Origin: Cochlodiniinecator piscidefendens
GTDB lineage: Bacteria; Pseudomonadota; Alphaproteobacteria; Rhodobacterales; Rhodobacteraceae
DNA length: 64,000 nucleotides
Reading direction: 5' to 3'
Assembly: GCF_011326755.1 (NCBI RefSeq)
Contig: NZ_JAAOIE010000001.1
Coordinates: 150,344 to 214,343 of the forward strand
Both the position numbers and the translations under genes were made by a program. The notes below the pieces were generated by a model. It was not told the origin of the DNA. It made no database searches and was given only the letters and a program-made list of their open reading frames with translations. Of this stretch, positions 34,250-43,000 are shown piece after piece. The first letter of the stretch is position 1. Each line of letters starts with the position of its first letter.

Positions 34250-34271
34250 AATCTGAATACTATGACCGTGA

Positions 34272-34895
34272 TTAAGCTAGTGACGTGACCCACAGAATAA
34301 GCGCGTCTTCGGGACTCGTTGAAACAACGTTATGACCCATTGAGGCATCATAGTAGGCTGTGTCGCCACGTTTCATCGCGACGGGTTCGTAAAATTCCGT
34401 ATACAGCAGGATTTCCCCAGTCAGCACATAAAGAAACTCTTCGCCGTCATGGCGGACCCAACCGTCGAATTCCTCAATAGAACGCGCACGCACTTGGGCG
34501 CGGTAGGGCAGCATTTGCTTTTTAGAAAGCGTTGTCGCCAGCAACTCATGTTCATATGTGGCGGTCGCATGCTCTTGGCCTTCGCTAACGCGCGTGATGG
34601 CCATGCGCCCGTTGATTTGGGCTTTTGATGGCGGTGTAAACAATTGCGGCACTGAAATTTCCAAACCGTCTGCCAGCTTTTTCAATGCCTCATATGTGGG
34701 CGACATTTGGCTGTTTTCGATTTTAGATAGCGTTGAACGCGCAAGCCCGGCCTGACCGGCCGCTTGTTCTAGCGTCCAATTGCGTGCTTTGCGCAGTTCG
34801 CGCACGCGTTCGCCCAGATGCAATGGTTCAACATGGGCCTCACCGCCGCTTTCGCGGGCGATACGAATAATGCTGGGTTGTTCGTGCTTTTCCAT
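34272..34895 (-). CDS. XRE-cupin transcriptional regulator
   Basis: A 207-residue regulator. An N-terminal XRE helix-turn-helix (about 25-80: RVRELRKARNWTLEQAA, GLARSTLSKIEN) is followed by a cupin sensor domain (about 110-207) with VRHDGEEFLYVLTGEI and KRGDTAYYDASMGHNV. The cupin metal ligands are partly conserved. Such proteins sense small molecules such as amino or fatty acid derivatives and often act on the divergent operon. Here the divergent gene is an acyl-CoA ligase 66 bp away, with an inverted repeat in between, so a role as its regulator is inferred. Confidence 0.9.
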   Translation of the reverse strand: MEKHEQPSIIRIARESGGEAHVEPLHLGERVRELRKARNWTLEQAAGQAGLARSTLSKIENSQMSPTYEALKKLADGLEISVPQLFTPPSKAQINGRMAITRVSEGQEHATATYEHELLATTLSKKQMLPYRAQVRARSIEEFDGWVRHDGEEFLYVLTGEILLYTEFYEPVAMKRGDTAYYDASMGHNVVSTSPEDALILWVTSLA

Positions 34896-34906
34896 AAACT
34901 CCGTAT

Positions 34907-34927
34907 AAGCCTAAGCCACACAGGCTT
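34907..34927. promoter_or_regulatory. Inverted repeat AAGCCT-N9-AGGCTT in the XRE/ligase gap
   Basis: Perfect 6-bp arms (34907-34912 and 34922-34927) in the 66-bp shared promoter region. A good candidate operator for the XRE-cupin protein on positional grounds only. Confidence 0.4.
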
Positions 34928-34961
34928 GCAACTCTTGTGTGTGCGACGTAGCACTTTGTCT

Positions 34962-36491
34962 ATGCAATCGATTTTCGACAATGGTGCGCCGACGCCCTGC
35001 CCCAATCCGTTCAACATGGCCGCCTATGTGTTGAGCCATGGAAGCACACACACGCCCGATCACCCTGCATTAGAAATATTGCACTCTGATCGGGTCGATA
35101 GCTGGAGCTATTTAGCGCTTGAACAAGCGGTGCGCGGCATTGCCTCTGGGTTATTGGCAGAGGGTTTAACCGCCGGTGATCGGGTTTTGATGCGTTTGGA
35201 AAACTCTGTCGGATTTCCACTAACCTATCTCGCGTGCATCGCGGTTGATCTCATCCCAGTTCCAACGGCAGCGCAGCTCACGGCGCCTGAGGTTGCTAAA
35301 ATGATAGCAGAGCTGTCGCCAAGCCTGATCATAAAGTCTGATGGCGTGGCCTGCCCTGAAACTGCTTGCCCAGTTCTGTCAGAAAAACAGGTTTTGGAAA
35401 TGCAGTCCTTGCCGCCAGCGCATTACGTCATGGGCGATCCTGAACGTCTGGCCTATATTATTTATACCTCTGGTACGTCTGGAACCCCACGCGCCGTCTG
35501 TCATGCCCACCGTGCAATTTGGGCCCGACGTATGATGTGGGACGGATGGTATGGGCTGCGACCCTCCGATCGTTTGTTACATGCTGGGGCGTTTAACTGG
35601 ACCTATACACTCGGCACAGGTTTGATGGACCCATGGACAATGGGGGCAACGGCGCTCATCCCAGCGCCGGGCACACAACCGACAGATCTCCCCCGATTGA
35701 TCAGAGATCATTCGGCTACTATTTTTGCAGCTGCACCGGGGGTTTGCCGCCAGATATTAAAGCAGATCCAGCCCTTGGATGCCCCAGCCTTGCGCCATGG
35801 TCTGTCCGCTGGAGAAAAACTACCTGAACGCACACGGCTGGCTTGGGAAGAGCTTAGTGGCACATCCATTTACGAAGCCTTTGGCATGTCCGAATGTTCT
35901 ACATTTCTATCAGGATCGCCATCCCGGCCTGCGCCAGAGGGCAGCTCAGGGTATGCGCAAAACGGACGGCGCATCGCGGTGTTGGGGGATGATCATCATC
36001 CAGTGCCATTCGGTGTGCCGGGTATACTTGCCAATTCAAAGCGCGATCCCGGGCTGATGTTGGGGTATTGGGAGGCCGAAGACGAAACCAATGCTAAATT
36101 TTCTGGCGAATGGTTTTTAACTGGCGACACCGTTTGCATGGCTGCAGATGGTGCGATTACCTATTTAGGTCGTTCCGATGACATGATGAACGCGGGGGGA
36201 TTTCGGGTGTCTCCGCTCGAAGTGGAAGCTGTCATCAATCAGCACCCAGAAATCCAAGAATGCGCCGCTGCCGAAGTGAGCATCAAAGCTGATACCACTG
36301 TTATTACTGTATTTTATGTCGCCGAGCACGAGATAGCGCAGCATCTTTTGAATGATTTTGTGATCACTCATTTGGCACGCTACAAAACGCCCCGGTTGTT
36401 TGTACGCGTTTCGGAATTACACAAAGGCGCAAATGGAAAACTGCTCCGCAAAACAATGCGAAGCAATTATGAAAACGCCCAGATCAGTTGA
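34962..36491 (+). CDS. AMP-forming acyl/aryl-CoA ligase
   Basis: A 509-residue ANL-superfamily enzyme with the AMP-binding loop YTSGTSGTPRAVCH, YEAFGMSE, TGD, the hinge GRSDDMMNAGGFRV and the C-terminal catalytic Lys region KGANGKLLRKT. It activates a carboxylic acid as acyl-AMP and then CoA thioester. The type is nearest to benzoate/2-aminobenzoate- or short-chain acyl-CoA ligases, but substrate is not decided. I start at 34962: the frame extends to 34818 but lies in the divergent gene. There is no clear ribosome site, so a leaderless or weak start is possible. It overlaps the next minus-strand gene at the 3' ends. Confidence 0.82.
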   Translation: MQSIFDNGAPTPCPNPFNMAAYVLSHGSTHTPDHPALEILHSDRVDSWSYLALEQAVRGIASGLLAEGLTAGDRVLMRLENSVGFPLTYLACIAVDLIPVPTAAQLTAPEVAKMIAELSPSLIIKSDGVACPETACPVLSEKQVLEMQSLPPAHYVMGDPERLAYIIYTSGTSGTPRAVCHAHRAIWARRMMWDGWYGLRPSDRLLHAGAFNWTYTLGTGLMDPWTMGATALIPAPGTQPTDLPRLIRDHSATIFAAAPGVCRQILKQIQPLDAPALRHGLSAGEKLPERTRLAWEELSGTSIYEAFGMSECSTFLSGSPSRPAPEGSSGYAQNGRRIAVLGDDHHPVPFGVPGILANSKRDPGLMLGYWEAEDETNAKFSGEWFLTGDTVCMAADGAITYLGRSDDMMNAGGFRVSPLEVEAVINQHPEIQECAAAEVSIKADTTVITVFYVAEHEIAQHLLNDFVITHLARYKTPRLFVRVSELHKGANGKLLRKTMRSNYENAQIS

Positions 36492-36801
36492 TGGCGCCTG
36501 ACGTGGTTTCAACACCTCTAAGCTGATTGAAAATGGTTTCGTTCTTCAGAAATGGCGCGTCAAACAGGACCAGCACCAGAACAAGCCCAGCAAAAATCAA
36601 AACTGTACCAAACCAAAGACCAAGGACCGCCATCAAAATGATGTTAAAGCGCGGCTCCAAAAATCTGAACAACTGCTCTGCAAAACTTGCACCATCTGCT
36701 TCGTTGCTTTGATCATCGCTATCTGAAATCAGATCTGGCTTTTGCTCAGAGCTTTGATTTCTTCCGAAGAGCTTTTGATACAAAAATTTTAGCAGCAACA
36801 T
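36484..36801 (-). CDS. Small single-span membrane protein, unknown
   Basis: A 105-residue protein. Residues 1-48 are polar and charged with a low-complexity acidic run (SDSDDQSNEADG), and a hydrophobic stretch of about 25 residues (about 58-82, IILMAVLGLWFGTVLIFAG) spans the membrane. The C-terminus is short. I start at 36801 with GAAAGG 8 nt upstream; the longer frame begins with a TTG. I recognise no family. It converges with and overlaps the acyl-CoA ligase by 8 nt. Confidence 0.6.
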   Translation of the reverse strand: MLLLKFLYQKLFGRNQSSEQKPDLISDSDDQSNEADGASFAEQLFRFLEPRFNIILMAVLGLWFGTVLIFAGLVLVLVLFDAPFLKNETIFNQLRGVETTSGAIN

Positions 36802-37164
36802 TCTACAAGCCTTTCTCAACTAACCGCGCGTGAATAGAGAATCCATACGCTCATTCCCTATGCCGCATAATGCGCAACAATTTTTTTAAATCCAATGGTT
36901 TCAGTTAGATGGGTGGTGATATTAAATCTAATAAATTTGATATTCAAAAAAGTTTGATATCAAATAAAATTGAATATCTATTATATTTGAGTGAATTTTA
37001 TCGGCTTTTTTGAAGGTTTGAATTTAACAGGTAACGAAAAGTTATCATTCACCCCTGCTCCATTTCAGTTTTTTTGAACTTGCGCTCAAGCCTCAATATG
37101 AAACACTCCGCTGATCGCTGAGGCGATCAATCACCGATTCATTCAACGAAAAACGAGAGCCCTC
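36802..37164. promoter_or_regulatory. AT-rich intergenic region upstream of the FrnE gene
   Basis: A 363-bp gap with divergent promoters. Its middle (36920-37010) is extremely AT-rich and holds phased TTGA words (listed separately). A GAGAGCC site precedes the FrnE ATG. No ORF or RNA hairpin with a T-run was seen. Confidence 0.45.
36936..36978. repeat. Phased TTTGATAT/CAAA iteron-like repeats
   Basis: TTTGATATTCAAA (36936-36948), the perfect palindrome TTTGATATCAAA (36953-36964) and TTGAATATC (36970-36978). TTGA cores begin at 36937, 36954 and 36970, i.e. 16-17 bp apart. GATATTCAA (36939-36947) and TTGAATATC (36970-36978) also form a perfect inverted pair around the central palindrome. Confidence 0.55.
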
Positions 37165-37818
37165 ATGGTCAAGCTAGATATTCTGTCCGACCCAATTTGC
37201 CCGTGGTGTTACATCGGCAAGACTTATCTCGATCGGGCTCTTGAGGCGCATCCTGAGCATGATTTCTTGATCGAATGGCACCCTTTTCAACTGAATCACA
37301 ACATGCCCGAAGGTGGCATGGACCGCCGTCAATATCTGGAAACTAAATTCGGGGGCCAAAAAGGCGCAATTCAAGCCTATATGCCCGTCGTTGAAAATGC
37401 CAAAGAAGCTGGACTGAGCATCAATTTCGAAGGCATTGAGACCACCCCGAACACGCTAAACGCCCACCGCGTCATTCATTGGGCTGGGCTTGAAGGAAAA
37501 CAAACCCCAATGGTCAGCGCGATGTTCAAGGCCTATTTCACAGAAGGGCTGGACATTGGTGACGCTGAGGTGTTGAACAGGTTGGCAGAAGGCATCGGCA
37601 TGGAAGCCGGCCTCGTTGCGCGCCTCTTGGCGACCGACGAAGATAAGCAATTAATGCATGATCGTGACGCCCACGCCCGAGAACGTGGTGTGCGGTCCGT
37701 GCCGACGTTTATTGTGAACAACCAATACGCGATTTCGGGCGCGCAAAAACCCGATATGTGGGCAAATGTGATTGCTGAAATCGCCCAAAGCCAACAAGAC
37801 GAAGATACAGACGAATAG
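37165..37818 (+). CDS. FrnE-like DsbA family oxidoreductase
   Basis: A 217-residue thioredoxin-fold protein with the CPWC motif (Cys12, Cys15) in LSDPICPWCYIG and the cis-Pro loop SVPTFIVNN near the C-terminus. No signal peptide, so cytoplasmic, as for FrnE and 2-hydroxychromene-2-carboxylate isomerase relatives. Members are disulfide isomerases or oxidoreductases linked to stress. An MFS exporter follows 51 bp later on the same strand, and a peroxiredoxin-like gene after it, a redox-themed cluster. Confidence 0.88.
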   Translation: MVKLDILSDPICPWCYIGKTYLDRALEAHPEHDFLIEWHPFQLNHNMPEGGMDRRQYLETKFGGQKGAIQAYMPVVENAKEAGLSINFEGIETTPNTLNAHRVIHWAGLEGKQTPMVSAMFKAYFTEGLDIGDAEVLNRLAEGIGMEAGLVARLLATDEDKQLMHDRDAHARERGVRSVPTFIVNNQYAISGAQKPDMWANVIAEIAQSQQDEDTDE

Positions 37819-37869
37819 ACATTAGGGGCATCACCTTTGCCTCTCAATACATTGTAAAGAGAACAAAAA

Positions 37870-39084
37870 ATGCCCCGCAAGTTACCCTTTTATGAATTCA
37901 TCGCATTGATGGCGATGCTTTTTGCAACGATCGCATTTTCGATCGATGCAATGTTACCTGCTTTACCTGAAATCGGAATGCAACTGTCCCCCGAGGATTT
38001 AAACCGGGCACAATTGGTCATCACCGCTTTTGTCTTCGGAATGGGGCTAGGTACGTTTTTTACTGGTCCATTGTCAGACAGCTTTGGACGCAAACCTGTT
38101 TTGCTAACAGGTTCATTTTTATACGCAATTGGCGCTATTTGGGCATGGTATGCCCAAAGCATCGAAGGACTATTAATGGCCCGCGCATTACAAGGCCTCG
38201 GCGTATCCGGACCGCGCGTTGTCGCGATGGCGATCATTCGCGACCTTTATGCCGGTCGCCAAATGGCCAAGCTCATGTCCTTTGTTATGGTTGTTTTTTC
38301 ACTGGTCCCTGCGATTGCGCCATCTCTGGGCGCTGTTATCATTCATCTATTTGAATGGCGCGCCATTTTCCTCGCATTTGTATTGTTTGCAGCGATCACA
38401 GGTTTCTGGCTGTTCATCAGACAAGACGAAACATTGCCCGTGGATGCGCGCATTCCATTTTCGGTCAAAAACATCAAATCCGCCCTGCGCGAAATTTCGC
38501 AAAATCAAATGTTTGTCACGACTGTCGCCGTACAAACCCTTTGTTTTGCTTTGCTGATGGCTACAATTTCATCAACGCAGCAGATCTATGACATCACCTT
38601 TGATGAAGGCGTACGGTTCCCACTTTGGTTCGGTGCGACGGCAATCCTGTCATCTTCTGCAGGGTTCCTCAATGCAGCGCTGGTTGAGCGGCTGGGAATG
38701 CGGTTTTTAATCAGTGCCTCTTTGACAGGCTTGATCGCCTTTAGCCTTCTGGCTTTAGGTCTGAACGTTATGAACCTCATGTCGCAAGATGTTGCATTTT
38801 ATGTCTATTTTCTTTGGACGACGGGCATCTTCTTTTCGACAGGTATGACGTTGGGAAACCTGAACACACTGGCAATGGAACCTATGGGTCACATCGCAGG
38901 CATTGCCGCATCAACTATCGGAGCGGTTTCAACAGTGCTTGGCGTGATGATCGCGGTACCTATTGGATTGGCCTTTAACGGTACACCCGTTCCGCTGATT
39001 GTTGGGGTGTTATTTTGCGCTGGCCTTGGGCGGTTGATCATGATGCGCGTCGCTCGGTTAGAGCGGGTGAATGATACGGCATAA
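37870..39084 (+). CDS. Bcr/CflA family multidrug efflux MFS transporter
   Basis: A 404-residue protein with about 12 transmembrane segments. Family features are the N-terminal IDAMLPALPEIG helix, GPLSDSFGRKPVLLTG (motif A) and RALQGLGVSGPRVVAMAIIRDLY (motif C). Members export chloramphenicol, bicyclomycin, sulfonamides or metabolites such as cysteine. Substrate here is unknown. The position right after a thiol oxidoreductase gene makes a thiol-compound export plausible but that is speculation. RBS: AGAGAACAAAAA weak before ATG. Confidence 0.9.
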   Translation: MPRKLPFYEFIALMAMLFATIAFSIDAMLPALPEIGMQLSPEDLNRAQLVITAFVFGMGLGTFFTGPLSDSFGRKPVLLTGSFLYAIGAIWAWYAQSIEGLLMARALQGLGVSGPRVVAMAIIRDLYAGRQMAKLMSFVMVVFSLVPAIAPSLGAVIIHLFEWRAIFLAFVLFAAITGFWLFIRQDETLPVDARIPFSVKNIKSALREISQNQMFVTTVAVQTLCFALLMATISSTQQIYDITFDEGVRFPLWFGATAILSSSAGFLNAALVERLGMRFLISASLTGLIAFSLLALGLNVMNLMSQDVAFYVYFLWTTGIFFSTGMTLGNLNTLAMEPMGHIAGIAASTIGAVSTVLGVMIAVPIGLAFNGTPVPLIVGVLFCAGLGRLIMMRVARLERVNDTA

Positions 39085-39153
39085 CGTAAATGTGAGGTGC
39101 AGATTTTGACCAACTGATCCAAACAATACGTTGTATTTACAAGGAGAAGACAA

Positions 39154-39690
39154 ATGCTAATGCCACGCGAAAAGACGCCTGATCTGTCCCTACCTCAATT
39201 AGGGGGCGGGCGCTTTGATTTGGCGACCGATGGATCAGAACGCGGAACCGTTGTATGTTTTTATCGCGGTCTTCATTGCCCGCTCTGTGCGACGTATCTC
39301 AAAGAGCTAGAGCGGCTTACACCCGATTTCGCAGAGCGCGGCGTCAAAACCATCGCGATTAGTTCTGACGGCCACGAGCGCACAGAAAAAATGGCTGAGA
39401 ATATTGGCGCTGTTAACCTTCGCTTTGGGTATGATCTATCCCTCAGCAATGCGCGGGAATGGGGGCTCTATATTTCTGCATCACGTGGCAAAACGTCGAT
39501 TGGCATCGAAGAGCCAGCGTTGTTTTCCGAACCCGGCCTTTTTGTCGTGAACCCAGATCAAACGCTTTACTATATGTCCGTTCAGACAATGCCGTTTGTA
39601 CGCCCACATTTTCGCGAACTCTTGGGGGCTATTGATTTTGCAATTGATAAAAGCTACCCCGCACGCGGTGAGTACAAAGGCGAAGTATAA
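39154..39690 (+). CDS. AhpC/TSA-type peroxiredoxin-like protein
   Basis: A 178-residue thioredoxin-fold protein. The peroxidatic-like site is YRGLHCPLCATYL with Cys42 and Cys45 in a CPLC arrangement, unlike the single PVCT of classical peroxiredoxins; the upstream VVCFYRG strand is typical of the AhpC/TSA family. It may reduce peroxides with the two cysteines. No signal peptide. The start has AAGGAG 7 nt upstream. It ends the FrnE-MFS run and is followed by a terminator. Confidence 0.85.
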   Translation: MLMPREKTPDLSLPQLGGGRFDLATDGSERGTVVCFYRGLHCPLCATYLKELERLTPDFAERGVKTIAISSDGHERTEKMAENIGAVNLRFGYDLSLSNAREWGLYISASRGKTSIGIEEPALFSEPGLFVVNPDQTLYYMSVQTMPFVRPHFRELLGAIDFAIDKSYPARGEYKGEV

Positions 39691-39704
39691 GTAAATTCAA
39701 TAAG

Positions 39705-39737
39705 AAAAGGGCCTCTTCTAATGTTAGAGGCCCTTTT
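39705..39737 (+). terminator. Terminator after the peroxiredoxin-like gene
   Basis: A 12-bp stem (AAAAGGGCCTCT with AGAGGCCCTTTT) and 9-nt loop, followed by T-run on plus. Its arms also form a hairpin at the 3' end of the minus-strand small gene, so it can serve both directions. Confidence 0.85.
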
Positions 39738-39738
39738 T

Positions 39739-39882
39739 TTATCCCTTGGTCAGAACATAGAGTGCGGCCAATGCAACGACAGTCGCGCATATAACCAAGA
39801 TGGAACCAAAACCTTTTACTCTTATTTTTTTATTATCCCAGGTAGCGTCCACCTCGTGAGTGTCTTTTGGGTCTGAAGACAT
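39739..39882 (-). CDS. 47-residue single-span membrane protein
   Basis: Too short for most callers. A GGAGGGG ribosome site lies 3-4 nt before the ATG (39882). The first half is polar (MSSDPKDTHEVDATWDNKK), the second a hydrophobic helix ILVICATVVALAALYVL ending in TKG. This N-in topology with a short soluble head resembles small auxiliary subunits of membrane complexes, but the pattern of the cytochrome aa3 subunit IV family is not seen. Function unknown. A perfect TGCAAATTTGCA palindrome sits 77 bp upstream. Confidence 0.65.
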   Translation of the reverse strand: MSSDPKDTHEVDATWDNKKIRVKGFGSILVICATVVALAALYVLTKG

Positions 39883-39958
39883 TTTCCCCTCCGAGTCGGT
39901 TAATCGTCCCTTAAAATTAGAGTTCCACTCTCATTCTGTCATGCCCAACAAGTTGCGC

Positions 39959-39970
39959 TGCAAATTTGCA
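39959..39970. promoter_or_regulatory. TGCAAATTTGCA palindrome
   Basis: A perfect 12-bp palindrome 77 bp upstream of the 47-aa protein start and 92 bp beyond the mfd stop. TTGCG (39953-39957) and CGCAA (39975-39979) flank it as an outer pair. Could be a regulator site; the family is not identified. Confidence 0.35.
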
Positions 39971-40062
39971 AACTCGCAAGATGGAGCGCCCCGTAGAAAG
40001 TTTTCCCTAATTTTCCGCACTGCAGAAAAAGCAGGTTTATCTGAAGGGATTTCTTCAGGCAT

Positions 40063-43000
40063 TCATTTTGCCCGCTTTTTTTCTGCTGCGACCTTCTCGG
40101 CCAGAGCTTTCGCAATGGCAAAGGCCCCTTTGATTTTGTCGTTGTCTTTAGGCCAGTCCCGCAAGATCGTGATCTTATTGCCTTTGATCTTGGCGTTTGC
40201 GCCTTCCTCTTGAATAAACTCAACCAACCCAGCGGGAGATGCAAACTTATCGTTGTGGAATTGGATTGTTCCGCCTTTGGGGCCACCATCCAGTTTGGCA
40301 ATCCCTGCCCTTTTGCACATCGCCTTGATACGAACAACAAGCAGCAAGGTATTGACCTCTTTCGGTAACTTACCAAATCTATCGATCAATTCCGCAGCGA
40401 ACCCTTCGAGTTCAACCTTGGTCGTCAGACCAGACAAACGACGATAGAGCCCAAGGCGAACATCAAGATCAGGCACAAAGGTTTCTGGGATCAAAACCGG
40501 GACCCCAAGGTTAATTTGCGGCGCCCATTGGTCATTGTCATCCGTCAGGCCAGAGGCTTCGCCAGATTTGATTTTGGCGATCGCCTCTTCCAACATAGAT
40601 TGATAAAGCTCATAGCCCACTTCACGCATTTGGCCGGATTGTTCTTCGCCAAGTAGGTTCCCCGCACCCCGAATATCAAGGTCCTGAGACGCAAGCGTAA
40701 ACCCGGCACCAAGGCTGTCGAGGCTCCCCAAAACGCGCAGGCGTTTTTGCGCAGTGGTCGTCAGTGGTGTGCGCGGCTTCGTGGTCAGATAGGCATAAGC
40801 GCGGGTTTTTGAACGACCAACGCGCCCACGAATTTGATAGAGCTGCGCAAGGCCAAACATATCCGCCCGGTGCACAATCATCGTATTAGCGGTTGGAATA
40901 TCTAGGCCGCTTTCGACGATTGTGGTGGCCAATAGCACATCGTATTTACCATCGTAAAACGCGTTCATCCGATCATCAAGCTCCCCAGCCGCAAGTTGAC
41001 CGTGAGCGGTGATAAAGCTGATTTCGGGCACGTGTTCAGCGAGGAACTCTTCAATTCCTTTCAAGTCTTTAACCCGAGGAACCACATAGAAACTTTGCCC
41101 ACCACGGTAGTGTTCACGCAGCAGTGCTTCGCGGATGGTTACAGTGTCAAATTCGCTCACGTAGGTACGGATTGCCAAACGATCAACGGGTGGCGTGCCG
41201 ATGATCGACAAATCCCGAACACCAGACAAAGACATCTGCAAAGTCCGTGGGATAGGCGTCGCTGTTAAGGTTAAAACATGCACATCAGAGCGCAGAGATT
41301 TCAGGCGTTCCTTATGGCTAACACCGAAATGCTGTTCCTCATCAATCACCAACATTCCGAGATCTTTGAAGCGAATGCTTTTCGCCAATACGGCGTGGGT
41401 ACCTATCACGATATCAACAGTGCCACGGGCCAGTTCATCGCGGGTTTGGTTGGCGTCTTTGGTGCTCACAAAACGTGAGAGTTGCCGCACATTAACCGGA
41501 AAGCCGCGAAACCGCTCTGCAAAGCTTTTGTAGTGTTGCCGCGCTAGTAATGTGGTTGGGGCCACGATGGCCACCTGCACGCCCGAAAGCGCCGCAACGA
41601 AAGCCGCGCGCATTGCCACTTCGGTTTTACCGAAACCAACGTCACCACATACGAGCCGATCCATTGGCTGCCCAGAGGCCATATCGCCTAGTACATCTTC
41701 GATTGCGTTCAACTGATCATCAGTTTCCTGATACGGAAAACGGGCGCAGAAGCTTTCCCAAATCCCGTGAGACGGTTCCATGATCTGACCTTTGCGCAGC
41801 GCACGTTCGGCGGCAATGCGGATCAGTTTATCAGCGACCTGACGTATACGTTCTTTCAGCTTGGCCTTTTTGGCCTGCCATGCCCCACCGCCAAGCTTAT
41901 CCAAAAGCCCGGCCTCATGACCGAATTTTGACAGCAGTTCAATGTTTTCAACCGGAAGATACAGGCGATCTCCACCCGCGTATTCTAGCGCAATGCATTC
42001 ATGCGGCGCACCCATCGCAGTGATGGTTTCAAGCCCGTTGTATTTACCAACCCCGTGATCCACATGAACAATTAAATCACCCGGCGACAGGCTTTGGTGC
42101 TCGGTCAGGAAATTCTCAGCGCGCTTGCGCCGCTTCGGTGCCCGAATGAGCCGATCCCCTAAAACATCCTGTTCTGAAATAACGGTTAGACCGTTTGCCT
42201 CAAACCCATGTTCTAGCGCCCATACCGTTAGATAAACGTCACCTTTTGAATCGGCGACATCACGGTAGTCATTGATCAAAGTTACATTGGTCAGGCCTTC
42301 GTCTTCCATCAGGCCCTGTAAACGTTCACGCGCACCTTCTGAATAGCTTGAGATCACCACCTGACCATCGGCACGCTTTGCTTGAACGTGATCTTTCAAC
42401 GCACCAAAAAGACTAACGTTTTCCAATTGGCGCTCAGGCGAAAAGTTGCGCCCGATTTTGCCGCCTGCATCTATCACACCGGGGCCGACGCCTTGCTTTA
42501 ACGGCGCAAGCGATATGACGCGATGATCGGCCAGACTTTTGACCCAAGCCTCATCATCCAAATACAAAAGCGCGGGTGGTACAGGTTTATACACTGTATC
42601 CATCCGGGTTTTATGACCCATCGCGATTTTGCGGGTTTCGTACTGATCTTTTATGCTGTCCCAACGCGCGAGGCGGCTTGGCGTAACCTGATCATCGACG
42701 AATATGCTTGCCCCTGTCAGGTAATCAAACAGGGTTTCTGTGGTCTCGTGAAAAAACGGCAGCCAATGTTCCACGCCCTGATGTTTACGACCCGCACTAA
42801 CCGCTTCGTACAACGGATCATCTGTGCCAGCCGCGCCAAATTCAACACGGTAATTTTGACGAAACCGCGTGATTGAATCCTCATCCAGAACCACCTCTGA
42901 TACCGGAGCCAAATCAATGACAGACAGATTTTCTGTGGTACGCTGCGTCGCTGGGTCAAATCGGCGAATACCGTCCAACACATCGCCGAACAAATCCAAC

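Noticed and set aside
36953-36964. FNR box at TTTGATATCAAA
   Set aside because: FNR/Anr sites need four bases between TTGAT and ATCAA; here the arms are fused.
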